A stretch of DNA of 52,999 nt from JAADEM01 sp965371855 (GTDB lineage Bacteria; Bacteroidota; Bacteroidia; Bacteroidales; Marinilabiliaceae): contig CBDUZZ010000031.1 of assembly GCA_965371855.1 (NCBI GenBank), forward strand, positions 1 through 52,999, given 5' to 3'. Below the pieces are notes generated by a model, which ran no database searches, was not told the origin of the DNA, and was given only the letters and a program-made list of their open reading frames with translations. The position numbers were made by a program, and so were the translations under genes. Shown piece after piece: positions 32,423 to 41,382 of the stretch (positions within the stretch are counted from its first letter, which is position 1; each line of letters begins with the position of its first letter).

Positions 32423-33481
32423 ATGAAAGTAAAACGATTATTAATTACAGGAGGAGCAGGTTTTATTGGCTCCCATGTTGTGCGATTATTTGTTAATAAA
32501 TATCCTGAAGTTGAGGTGATAAATTTGGATGCTTTGACCTATGCAGGTAATCTTGAAAATTTGGCAGATGTTGATAGTTTGCCTAATTACAGGTTTGAAA
32601 AAGGTGATATTACAGACGAGGAGTTTATTAACACTCTTTTCCAAAAATATGATTTTGACGGGGTTATTCATCTTGCTGCCGAGTCGCATGTTGACCGTTC
32701 GATCTCTGATCCTCTGTTGTTTATTAGAACAAATATTGTAGGAACGGTAAATTTGCTTAATGCAGCGCGTAACCAATGGAAAAATAGTTTTAAAGATAAG
32801 TTGTTCTATCATATATCTACTGACGAGGTGTATGGTTCACTGGGTGATACAGGATTATTTACTGAGAAAACATCTTATGACCCCCGAAGTCCGTATTCTG
32901 CCTCCAAAGCCGGTTCTGATCATCTTGTCAGGGCTTACTATCACACATACGGATTACCTGTTGTCATCTCTAACTGTTCAAATAATTATGGTTCTAATCA
33001 GTTTCCTGAGAAACTTATACCATTAGTAATAAATAATATTAAAATGATGAAGCCTATACCTGTTTACGGTAAGGGTGATAATATACGTGATTGGCTTTAT
33101 GTAGTTGATCATGCCAGAGCTATTGATGTTATTTTTAATAATGGCAGTCTTGGCGAAACATACAATATAGGGGGTATTAATGAGTGGCAGAATATAGATC
33201 TGATTCGAACGATGTGTGCCATAATGGATCGGAAGCTGAGTCGTGAACCGGGTACCTCGCAATCATTGATTACCTTTGTTAAAGATCGTGCGGGACATGA
33301 TTTGCGTTATGCCATTGATTCAAGTAAACTTATGAAAGAACTTGGATGGGAACCATCATTACAGTTTGAAGAAGGGATAGAAAAAACTATCGACTGGTAC
33401 CTTGAAAATGAGAAGTGGATGAATAATGTTATTGACGGTACGTATGAGAAATATTATAACCGGCAGTATGAAGAACGGTAA
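32423..33481 (+). CDS. rfbB: dTDP-glucose 4,6-dehydratase
   Basis: 352 residues. Second step of dTDP-L-rhamnose synthesis: dTDP-glucose to dTDP-4-keto-6-deoxyglucose. NAD-binding TGGAGFIGSH (9-18), LAAESHVDRSI, catalytic TDE at 133-135, Y158 and K162 in SPYSASK, and SNCSNNYG. The other rhamnose genes (rfbA, rfbC, rfbD) are not in the window. A strong terminator follows. Confidence 0.95.
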   Translation: MKVKRLLITGGAGFIGSHVVRLFVNKYPEVEVINLDALTYAGNLENLADVDSLPNYRFEKGDITDEEFINTLFQKYDFDGVIHLAAESHVDRSISDPLLFIRTNIVGTVNLLNAARNQWKNSFKDKLFYHISTDEVYGSLGDTGLFTEKTSYDPRSPYSASKAGSDHLVRAYYHTYGLPVVISNCSNNYGSNQFPEKLIPLVINNIKMMKPIPVYGKGDNIRDWLYVVDHARAIDVIFNNGSLGETYNIGGINEWQNIDLIRTMCAIMDRKLSREPGTSQSLITFVKDRAGHDLRYAIDSSKLMKELGWEPSLQFEEGIEKTIDWYLENEKWMNNVIDGTYEKYYNRQYEER

Positions 33482-33582
33482 TGACAGTTCGAATGAAAGT
33501 GTTTAGTTTTTTTACTCGAGCGTACCCCAATTTTTGGTAATTTTTACTCACGGGGTGACTTTTTGACGGTTCAGGAAGTCAT

Positions 33583-33615
33583 AACCCTCCAAGAGTTTAA
33601 AACTCTTGGAGGGTT
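33583..33615. terminator. Bidirectional terminator between rfbB and the DUF4270 gene
   Basis: AACCCTCCAAGAGTTT and AAACTCTTGGAGGGTT form a perfect 16-bp stem around one base. It lies between converging genes. Confidence 0.75.
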
Positions 33616-33632
33616 GTTTTGCAGAGGCAGAC

Positions 33633-35195
33633 TTAGTAATATTTTACATATCCAATGTTAAATGTTACAGGGTCGGTTTCAGATTCGCTACTATGTAATA
33701 TTACTCTTTGAAAATTGCCATCCGGATTTGCCGGTGCCAGATACACTTCTTTTAAAAACTCGATTCCAGCTTCCTCTTTTCTCTTCATTATAAAATCAAG
33801 AAATTCAACTTTTAAATTAAAATAATACAATTTTAAATTGGGATCAAAAGTTCCCTCGGAAAAAGCAAATTGAAGTTGTCCGTATTTATCCAAAAAGTAC
33901 GGCCTGTACAGTACTTGCTGACTCTTGTCTACAGTATTATTGTTATCGTCAAGATAGTTGCCATCTTCATCTTTTTTAGGAGCATAAATTGTTAATTGTG
34001 ATGGTGGAAAGTATCTGTCAAGGTCAGATGCTATTGTATCAACATGAATGAATATATCTACAACACTAAATCCGATGTGGGAGGTGTTTCCTGGTGATTC
34101 CTCATAGTTCAGTGAGTCAGCCCAGTTATAAAGGTCTTCCGGAAAATCTATTCTGGCATAGCTGCCTGCCATTCCCTGTACAAAAAGCTTAGAAGCATCC
34201 GGATCATTAAAATCAATTTTATTCTCAAAATCATGCATGAAACGGTTTATTCTTACCGCTTCCACATTTATAGGAAATATATGTGATTTTTTTAATGTGT
34301 CTGTAACTACTCCATCTTCGTCTCGTGAATAGTGTGAATAGTATAGTTTTAAGTCTGTTCCTGCTCCTAGCATATCCATCTTCACCAAACTGCCCATGTC
34401 ACCTTCATCAATCAAATCAGATGAGATATAAAAACCTTTAAGTATCTGTTTGAACTGAGCAGGGTTTGCTAAAGTAGTTGAGTCAAGGTTGAATATTCGT
34501 TGTGTCAATTCATCGTTTAATAAGAAAGACCAATTGTGTGATTCAAGGTTGCTTAGAGAAGTATTCCATAAATATGAAGGATATCTCCAAAGAGAATCAG
34601 GATATTCCCACATGTCATTTGCTGATCTAATCCATAGTGTGTCATTAACATCATCATTAACAAATGATAAACGTTCTGCAACAGGGTTATTGGGATCGTA
34701 ATATCCGTCAACATTAAGATTAGAATAATATTTGTTAGGGGTGGGATAAATGTCAGTTGTTAGTTCATACACTTTAATCATGTGTTTGGCTAACATATCT
34801 CCATACCACCAATTAAAGCGGTAATTAAGTGTGAGAACAAGGGAGTCGGCAAAATAATCGGAACCCATGTTGAAAGCACTGTCAAGTATTATTGCTCCGG
34901 GGCCTACCTGAGTTAACAGGTCTGCATCAGAAATCCCAAAATCAGGATCTTTCAAGTAACCTAATATTCCAAACGCAGGGTCATCTGTCCTTACAGAGTC
35001 TTTTGTTACGCTATATGTTGTAAGATAATGCTTATCATAGCTATGCGCGTTAATAAATGATTTCCCCGGTAAAATGTCTTTGCCGAAGTCTGCAGGATCA
35101 TCTTGACAGCCTGAAATAATTAATAAAGAAATAAGGCCAATAATAATAGATTGGCCTTTTATGGTAAAAGTTTGTTTTATTTCTGGTAATAGCAT
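33633..35195 (-). CDS. DUF4270 lipoprotein
   Basis: 520 residues from the ATG at 35195. The start is chosen because MLLPEIKQTFTIKGQ leads into a lipoprotein signal (GLISLLIISGC, Cys about 25); an upstream in-frame ATG at 35276 would overlap the next gene and add no family sequence. DADLLTQVGPGAIILDSAF and the strand-rich body are typical of DUF4270, a Bacteroidota family of exported proteins of unknown function. It follows the glycogen-synthase-like gene by 13 bases. Confidence 0.82.
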   Translation of the reverse strand: MLLPEIKQTFTIKGQSIIIGLISLLIISGCQDDPADFGKDILPGKSFINAHSYDKHYLTTYSVTKDSVRTDDPAFGILGYLKDPDFGISDADLLTQVGPGAIILDSAFNMGSDYFADSLVLTLNYRFNWWYGDMLAKHMIKVYELTTDIYPTPNKYYSNLNVDGYYDPNNPVAERLSFVNDDVNDTLWIRSANDMWEYPDSLWRYPSYLWNTSLSNLESHNWSFLLNDELTQRIFNLDSTTLANPAQFKQILKGFYISSDLIDEGDMGSLVKMDMLGAGTDLKLYYSHYSRDEDGVVTDTLKKSHIFPINVEAVRINRFMHDFENKIDFNDPDASKLFVQGMAGSYARIDFPEDLYNWADSLNYEESPGNTSHIGFSVVDIFIHVDTIASDLDRYFPPSQLTIYAPKKDEDGNYLDDNNNTVDKSQQVLYRPYFLDKYGQLQFAFSEGTFDPNLKLYYFNLKVEFLDFIMKRKEEAGIEFLKEVYLAPANPDGNFQRVILHSSESETDPVTFNIGYVKYY

Positions 35196-35208
35196 AAGTA
35201 TCAGATTG

Positions 35209-36015
35209 TTAACCAAGCATTTTGTCGTAAAATTCATTATAGGCAGCAATGTAAGTATCTTCAGGTTGATATCCAAGAAATGGTTTGTTCGATTCTTTAA
35301 TGAATTTTTCTATTTCCGGATTGATTTTTTTACTCCCCTGGATTATTCCATCAGACATACTTATTGCCAATTTTGTGAGATTTAGGTAATTAGGTGGCGA
35401 TAGAAATTCAAGATCACTATCAGTTATTCCGTCTAATTTAAGTTTATCTTTATAATTCTTATTCCAGGTATTGGCGAACTCATTATCATAAACCGAATAG
35501 ATAACTTTAGAATTGATAAAATGAGGATCCTCATTCATGGCTTTCTTTAAATATAGCGGAATTAACGAAGTAAACCATCCGTGACAATGAACAATATCCG
35601 GAGCCCATCTTAGTTTTTTTGTTGTTTCAAGTGCTCCTCTGGCAAAAAAGATTGAACGTTCATCGTTGTCTTCAAATTCTTTATTGTCAGCATCTGTAAA
35701 TGTGAATTTGCGATGAAAATAATCTTCATTATCAATGAAGTAAACCTGCATCCTTGCGGCCTGTATAGAGGCCACTTTAATAATCAGAGGATTGTCTGTA
35801 TCATCAATGATAAGGTTCATTCCGGATAAACGAATAACTTCGTGTAACTGATTTCTTCGCTCATTTATATTCCCAAAACGAGGCATGAATGTGCGTATCT
35901 CTTTCCCGCTCTCCTGGATGCCTTGCGGAAGATGTCTGCCTATTTTTGACATCTCAGATTCCGGCAGATATGGAGTGATTTCCTGTGAAACAAAAAGAAC
36001 TTTAGCTTTTTCCAT
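35209..36015 (-). CDS. Glycogen/starch synthase N-terminal-domain-like protein
   Basis: 268 residues. The GT5 N-terminal Rossmann domain is present (KVLFVSQEITPYLPESEMS, RTFMPRFGNINERR, PDIVHCHGWFTSLIPLYLKK), but the C-terminal catalytic domain with the nucleotide-sugar site is missing. The usual glucan-binding KTGGL is replaced by SEMSKIG. Bacteroidota carry this short form as a separate conserved gene, so it is not a fresh truncation; glycosyltransferase activity is doubtful. Confidence 0.82.
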   Translation of the reverse strand: MEKAKVLFVSQEITPYLPESEMSKIGRHLPQGIQESGKEIRTFMPRFGNINERRNQLHEVIRLSGMNLIIDDTDNPLIIKVASIQAARMQVYFIDNEDYFHRKFTFTDADNKEFEDNDERSIFFARGALETTKKLRWAPDIVHCHGWFTSLIPLYLKKAMNEDPHFINSKVIYSVYDNEFANTWNKNYKDKLKLDGITDSDLEFLSPPNYLNLTKLAISMSDGIIQGSKKINPEIEKFIKESNKPFLGYQPEDTYIAAYNEFYDKMLG

Positions 36016-36042
36016 TTTTATTTAAAAAATTTTCTGAAAGTG

Positions 36043-36074
36043 CAAAAGTACAAAAAAATCTGCTTTTAAACAAA
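36043..36074 (-). promoter_or_regulatory. Promoter of the glycogen-synthase-like gene
   Basis: Minus-strand TTTG (36074-36071), 20-base spacer, TACTTTTG (36050-36043). The -33 lies inside an 8-bp inverted repeat, TCTGCTTT/AAAGCAGA (36059-36079), which on the minus strand is followed by a T-run and so could also stop transcription arriving from upstream. Confidence 0.6.
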
Positions 36075-36253
36075 GCAGACACATCAATTCAGCGAATCGA
36101 TTTTTTTAGCATCAGATTATCTTTCCCTATTCTTGTAACTTATTTATTTCAAGACCTTTTTTTTATGCTGAATTGATGCACATTTAAATTTTTAATCAAT
36201 ATCTTTTGCAACTTTTTAATTTTAATATTGTATACTTTCATTGTTATACATTC

Positions 36254-37657
36254 ATGAAAACAACGAAAATGAAAAATATTTTAGGCTTTCAAAATTCTCA
36301 ATTTCTATTTATTAGTTTGTTACTTATTTCACAGTTATCACTCAATAGCTGCCGAAAGGATGATAGTCCAATACCTGATAGTGTTCTGGCAATAAATGAA
36401 TTTATCCATGACAACATGACTTTTGCATATTATTGGAATGATGAGATGCCAAACATTGACCCCAATAATCAGCCAGACTCAAAGGAGTATTTTGATGCCC
36501 TCCTTTATCATGACATAGATAAATGGTCATTAATTACAGATGATTATGATGCATTAATAGAGTATTTTTCAGGTGTGAGAAAATCCGTAGGCTATTCGTA
36601 CCGATTGTATAGAATTACAGATAACTCAAATGAGTTGGTAACATATATTGAATATGTTAATCCTAACACACCGGCATCAGAAGCAGAAATAAAGCGTACC
36701 GACATGTTTTTTGAGGTTGATGGCACAAAGCTAACGATTGATAATTATCAGGAGCTTCTATCAAAGGAGTCGTTCACAATAACACTTGGAGAATTAAATG
36801 ATGATTTGACAGTAACTCCTCTTTCTCCTAAAATCAGTTTAACGGCTGAAAAATTGACTATTGATCCTGTTTTTTATCACGACATCATTGAGCATGCAGG
36901 AGAAAAAATCGGATATCTGGTTTATAACTCCTTTATAGCTGATTATGATGATAAACTCGAAGAGGTGTTTGGGGAATTTAAGAGTGCAGGGATTGATGAT
37001 CTGATTCTTGACTTGCGTTACAATTCAGGTGGCTCAGTTAATACGGCAGTACTTATGGCTGGCATGATAGCTCCGTCATCGGAAGTTGGGTCTGTACTTT
37101 TAAATAATTCATATAACGAGGAGTTAACAGAGTATTTAAAATCGCAGTATCCAAACGACAACTCAATATTTATTGACACTATCAGGAGCAATCCAAACAA
37201 CCTTAATTTATCAAGATATGTTGCACTGACCAGTTTTAAGACTGCTTCTGCAAGTGAAATGGTAATATATACATTAATGCCTTATATGGAGGTTATTCAG
37301 ATTGGAGAAAAAACACATGGGAAGTATTATGGTTCTATTACTTTATATGACTTGGAAAAAAAGCACAACTGGGCTATTCAGCCTATTGTAATGAGGGCAG
37401 AGAACAGCAACAATTCCATTGACTATTCAGACGGATTAATCCCTCACACAGAACTTAAAGAAAGATATAAATACCAACTGGGAGACCCCAGAGAGAAATT
37501 CCTTTCGCAAGCTTTATATGAGCTAACAGGTGAATGGCCTGAAGGAGCTGCTGCAACGTTGAAATCAGAGGAACAGATTCTATATAAATCAACATATATA
37601 GAAGAGAGTACAAATCAGAAATTGAAATACAACATGTATAAAGAGATTAAGAAATAG
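36254..37657 (+). CDS. S41 family peptidase, lipoprotein
   Basis: 467 residues from the ATG at 36254 (MKTTKMKN). A lipoprotein signal ends at LSLNSC. A C-terminal-processing-peptidase-like fold follows: an N-terminal helical part, a PDZ-like region (about 110-200), and the S41 domain with LILDLRYNSGGSV, the nucleophile serine in TASASEMV and the lysine in GEKTHGK. It probably cleaves exported substrates at the cell surface or in the periplasm. Its stop codon directly abuts that of mlaF on the other strand. Confidence 0.9.
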   Translation: MKTTKMKNILGFQNSQFLFISLLLISQLSLNSCRKDDSPIPDSVLAINEFIHDNMTFAYYWNDEMPNIDPNNQPDSKEYFDALLYHDIDKWSLITDDYDALIEYFSGVRKSVGYSYRLYRITDNSNELVTYIEYVNPNTPASEAEIKRTDMFFEVDGTKLTIDNYQELLSKESFTITLGELNDDLTVTPLSPKISLTAEKLTIDPVFYHDIIEHAGEKIGYLVYNSFIADYDDKLEEVFGEFKSAGIDDLILDLRYNSGGSVNTAVLMAGMIAPSSEVGSVLLNNSYNEELTEYLKSQYPNDNSIFIDTIRSNPNNLNLSRYVALTSFKTASASEMVIYTLMPYMEVIQIGEKTHGKYYGSITLYDLEKKHNWAIQPIVMRAENSNNSIDYSDGLIPHTELKERYKYQLGDPREKFLSQALYELTGEWPEGAAATLKSEEQILYKSTYIEESTNQKLKYNMYKEIKK

Positions 37658-38425
37658 TCAGCCGTTTTTATTTCGATTATAATTTCTTACATCTCTGAAT
37701 AACTCAGAAGCGAATATGAAGTTTTCCAAAACTTCGTTTTCAACACTGAAAATATCCTCTTTTGAGCCCTCCCAATGTTTAACACCTTCATGAATAAAAA
37801 CTATCTTATCGCCAATAGCCATAACAGAATTCATATCGTGAGTATTAATTATGGTGGTCATATCAAATTCCTGAGTTAACTCCTTTATTAACTCATCAAT
37901 AAGGATAGCTGTTTTAGGGTCTAAGCCTGAATTTGGCTCATCACAAAACAAGTATTTTGGATTTAATGCAATAGCTCGTGCAATAGCAACGCGTTTCTGC
38001 ATCCCTCCACTAATCTCGGAAGGAAACAGGTTATTAACATTTTTCAGATTAACCCTTTCAAGGCAAAAATTGGCTCTGTCGCGCCGTTCTTCAAGACTGA
38101 AGTCAGTTAACATATCCAAAGGAAACCTCACATTATCTTCAACGGTGGATGAGTCAAACAGTGCCGATCCCTGAAAAAGCATTCCCATATCCTGGCGAAG
38201 ATTTTTTATCTCACTATTACTCATGGAAACAAAACTATCACCATCATAAAGAATATCTCCTTCTTCTATTGTATGTAATCCAACTATAGACTTTAGCAAA
38301 ACAGTCTTCCCTGAACCACTTTGTCCAATAATAAGATTTGTTTGTCCTTTATTAAAAACAGTAGAGATATTTTTAAGTATCTGCTTACCGTCAAACGATT
38401 TTGATAGATTAGTTACTTCGATCAT
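37658..38425 (-). CDS. mlaF: Lipid-asymmetry ABC transporter ATP-binding protein (MlaF-like)
   Basis: 255 residues. Walker A GQSGSGKT (34-41), signature ISGGMQKRVAIARA, Walker B YLFCDEPNSGLDP and the switch histidine in NTHDM. It powers phospholipid movement between the membranes with MlaE. It overlaps mlaE by 4 bases. No MCE-domain (MlaD) gene is next to it in the window. Confidence 0.92.
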   Translation of the reverse strand: MIEVTNLSKSFDGKQILKNISTVFNKGQTNLIIGQSGSGKTVLLKSIVGLHTIEEGDILYDGDSFVSMSNSEIKNLRQDMGMLFQGSALFDSSTVEDNVRFPLDMLTDFSLEERRDRANFCLERVNLKNVNNLFPSEISGGMQKRVAIARAIALNPKYLFCDEPNSGLDPKTAILIDELIKELTQEFDMTTIINTHDMNSVMAIGDKIVFIHEGVKHWEGSKEDIFSVENEVLENFIFASELFRDVRNYNRNKNG

Positions 38426-39156
38426 GCCAATAATAGCTGAGTTAACACCAGGTTAAACAGAAGAATAAGAATACTGCTCGTCACAACAGCCTTAGTACTT
38501 GACATTCCAACTTCCAGGGATCCTCCCGATGTATAATATCCCCAATAAGCAGAAACACTACTTATAACAAATGCAAACACTACCGATTTGATTAGAGAAT
38601 AAACTATATAAAAAGGTCTGAAAGCATATTGTATTCCATAAATATATTCAGCCGGAGTTACTTCACCAGACAAACTACCGGATATATACCCCCCCCCAAT
38701 ACCTATACCCATAGCGATGATAACCAATAAAGGAGTGCTAAAAACCATAGCAACAACTTTAGGCAGCACTAAAAAACCCGCAGAATTAATCCCCATAATA
38801 TCTATAGCATCAATCTGCTCAGTTACACGCATAGTTCCTATTTCTGAGGCAATACTAGAGCCAACTTTACCGGCCAGAATAAGGCATACAATAGTTGATG
38901 AAAATTCGAGCAATATAGAGTCACGAGCTGCCACACCAATGGTGTATTTGGGAATAAATGGCATCTCAATATTATAGGCTGTTTGCAGTGTTATCACAGC
39001 TCCCATAAATGCAGAAATAATCAAAACTATTCCAAGAGAGTTTATTCCAAGTTTATCAATTTCTCTCACAACCTGATTAAAAAATACATTGTATTTTTCA
39101 GGCTTTCCCAAAACCCTTTTTAAAAACAGCGTATATTTTCCTAAATGGTATAACAT
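38422..39156 (-). CDS. mlaE: Lipid-asymmetry ABC transporter permease (MlaE-like)
   Basis: 244 residues of the MlaE/YrbE permease family with five to six hydrophobic segments. Marks are SLGIVLIISAFMGAVITLQTA, LAGKVGSSIASEIGTMRVTE and QIDAIDIMGINSAGFLVLP. Forms the membrane channel for MlaF. A run of nine G residues in the coding strand (38689-38697 on plus) encodes part of IGGGY and could slip. Confidence 0.92.
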   Translation of the reverse strand: MLYHLGKYTLFLKRVLGKPEKYNVFFNQVVREIDKLGINSLGIVLIISAFMGAVITLQTAYNIEMPFIPKYTIGVAARDSILLEFSSTIVCLILAGKVGSSIASEIGTMRVTEQIDAIDIMGINSAGFLVLPKVVAMVFSTPLLVIIAMGIGIGGGYISGSLSGEVTPAEYIYGIQYAFRPFYIVYSLIKSVVFAFVISSVSAYWGYYTSGGSLEVGMSSTKAVVTSSILILLFNLVLTQLLLA

Positions 39157-39264
39157 GTCTCAATTTTTCTTTAAAAATAGTAACTTTATAACAAAAAAAT
39201 GAGTACTTTAATAAATATTAAGAACTTTTCAGTTAAAGTTCTGATATCTTTGTTTTAAATAAAA

Positions 39265-40359
39265 ATGTTAATAATGAAGCAGGACACATATTGCGTTATC
39301 ATGGCAGGAGGTGTTGGCAGCAGATTTTGGCCAATAAGCCGTACTGCCAATCCAAAACAATTTCTTGACATCCTTGGCACAGGGAGAACACTTATTCAGC
39401 AAACATTCGATCGTTTCAAACCTGTTTGCCCTGTAGGAAATTTTTTAGTAGTAACCAGTGATGTATACAAAGACATTGTATTGGAACAACTCCCGGATAT
39501 ATCTTCGGAGCAGGTTCTTTTAGAACCGTTAAGAAGAAACACAGCACCATGTATTGCATATGCAAACGCAATAATAAAAAGCAAAAATAAAAACGCTAAG
39601 ATAGTAGTAACTCCGGCTGATCACCTGATTATGAATGAAGAGTTATTCAGATCAAATATTAACACAGGATTAAAATTTGTTGATGAAAATGATGCCTTAT
39701 TAACATTAGGCATAAAGCCACATAAACCGGAAACAGGATATGGATACATTCAATTAGGGGAGAAAGTTGGAGATGATTTTCCAAATTTCCATAAAGTAAA
39801 GACTTTCACAGAAAAGCCTAATACTGAAATGGCAAAGGTGTTTATCGAGAGTGGTGAGTTTTTCTGGAATTCCGGTATTTTTTTATGGTCATTAAAAAGT
39901 ATTGTTACTTCATTTAACAAACATCTAAGCGATGTTCAGATACTTTTTAACAAATTAGAGCCTCATATCGGCACAGATAATGAACAAAAAGAGTTGAGTG
40001 ATACATACATGGAGTGTAAAAACATTTCTATCGACTATGGCATAATGGAAAAAGCCAATAATGTTTACGTACAAACCGCTGATTTCGGATGGTCTGACCT
40101 GGGCACATGGTCATCGCTACATGAGCATTCAGAAAAAGATGCAAACAATAATGCAGCGATTAATGGTAAAGTATTACTGTATAACTCAAAAAACTGTGTT
40201 GTTCATGTCCCAGGTGAAAAACGCGTTGTAATTCAAGGGCTAGACAGTTATGTAGTTGTGGAATCAAAAAACGCACTGTTAGTTTGTCCTATTGAAAATG
40301 AACAACAGATAAGACAATTTACAGATGATGTAAAAACAGAATTTGGAGAGGACTACTAA
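39265..40359 (+). CDS. manC: Mannose-1-phosphate guanylyltransferase
   Basis: 364 residues. Makes GDP-mannose from mannose-1-phosphate and GTP. The nucleotidyltransferase signature MAGGVGSRFWPISRTANPKQ, VTPADHLI, and FTEKPN ... FFWNSGIFLW are clear. There is no fused phosphomannose isomerase domain. The ATG at 39274 (MKQDTY) may be the true start; a TATCTTTG box at 39245-39252 lies close upstream. Confidence 0.93.
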   Translation: MLIMKQDTYCVIMAGGVGSRFWPISRTANPKQFLDILGTGRTLIQQTFDRFKPVCPVGNFLVVTSDVYKDIVLEQLPDISSEQVLLEPLRRNTAPCIAYANAIIKSKNKNAKIVVTPADHLIMNEELFRSNINTGLKFVDENDALLTLGIKPHKPETGYGYIQLGEKVGDDFPNFHKVKTFTEKPNTEMAKVFIESGEFFWNSGIFLWSLKSIVTSFNKHLSDVQILFNKLEPHIGTDNEQKELSDTYMECKNISIDYGIMEKANNVYVQTADFGWSDLGTWSSLHEHSEKDANNNAAINGKVLLYNSKNCVVHVPGEKRVVIQGLDSYVVVESKNALLVCPIENEQQIRQFTDDVKTEFGEDY

Positions 40360-40391
40360 CTTTGCAATAACTATAGCACTTAAATCAAAAA

Positions 40392-40416
40392 AAGCCGACT
40401 TGAAGCCGGCTTTTTT
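40392..40416 (+). terminator. Terminator after manC
   Basis: AAGCCG and CGGCTT pair around a 9-base loop and six T residues follow. As an A-run precedes it, it may also serve gldN on the other strand. Confidence 0.7.
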
Positions 40417-40443
40417 CATATCATATATTTTTTGTCTTTACTA

Positions 40444-41301
40444 TTAAAACTCCCACATATCTTGTTCCATAGTAAATATATCATTCTTTATTTTATCTGA
40501 TTCCATCATAGCATCCATACCGGCAGTATAATCCTCTATACGACGGTTGCTATATACATTTGCTTCTTTAATGATATAACTACCAAAGTAACGCTTTAGG
40601 AAGATGTCGTCAAAAGTACGTCGCTGAGCATCATTTTTGGCATTAAAAACCTCATGACTGGCAAACAGATCACGAGCTTGAGGATAATATATCCAGAAAA
40701 CCTGTTTCTTCATTATCTGACTTTCTCCCTCACTATCGCTTTTTTCAAATTCACGAATAGGGCAAATACCGATTATTCTAACATCCATTCTTGAATAATT
40801 TCTATCGAAGAACCATATCTCTTTTAAAAGAATCTGTTTTATCTCATCAGATCTTATTTCTCCTCCAATAATTTTTTGCTCCCACTGACCGGTATCCGGA
40901 TTTTTAACCATACTAGTGTCATTCACAGCCCCCATCTCAACTTCAACTTGTTCAGGAGTCATGGCAATTTTAAACTCGTCGTCTTTACTTGAATAAGCCG
41001 TTAACCCCTCATATTTAATTCCGTACAACAGAAGATCGATAAGACTATGTCTGTCATCCATAGGAGTAATAGGATAATACAATGACAGATTCATTTTTTC
41101 TCTTAAGTCAATAATCCGCCATATTTTTTTAGCCCATAAAACATCAGCTTCTCTAACATGAGCAAATGGGATAGGTTTCCTGTTTAGAACATGTTCTTTG
41201 GGATATAAACCATCCATAACATTTTGTGCCTTCACAAGTCCGGTACTGCTATAACCGATAAACAATAAAAGGATAAGAACAATCTTTTTCATCTGTTTCA
41301 A
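40444..41301 (-). CDS. gldN: Type IX secretion / gliding protein GldN (PorN)
   Basis: 285 residues with a signal peptide (about 1-25). A periplasmic component that forms rings with GldK in the T9SS trans-envelope complex. VREADVLWAKKIWRIIDLRE, KMNLSLYYPITPMDDR and MDVRIIGICPIREF are family-like. Last gene of porP-gldKLMN, 81 bases after gldM. Confidence 0.92.
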   Translation of the reverse strand: MKQMKKIVLILLLFIGYSSTGLVKAQNVMDGLYPKEHVLNRKPIPFAHVREADVLWAKKIWRIIDLREKMNLSLYYPITPMDDRHSLIDLLLYGIKYEGLTAYSSKDDEFKIAMTPEQVEVEMGAVNDTSMVKNPDTGQWEQKIIGGEIRSDEIKQILLKEIWFFDRNYSRMDVRIIGICPIREFEKSDSEGESQIMKKQVFWIYYPQARDLFASHEVFNAKNDAQRRTFDDIFLKRYFGSYIIKEANVYSNRRIEDYTAGMDAMMESDKIKNDIFTMEQDMWEF

Positions 41302-41382
41302 TTTTTAATTTTATTTTTCCGGCAAAAATAACCTAACATTTACTCATCCTGCCTGATTTTTTTACTTTTATATTTTAATACG

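Noticed and set aside
33549..33560. CACGGGGTGAC shared in part with 27109-27120
   Set aside because: The match is about nine bases, with no structure or context linking the two sites.
35196..35276. Upstream ATG of the DUF4270 protein
   Set aside because: It would overlap the preceding gene by 68 bases and move the lipoprotein signal away from the N-terminus.
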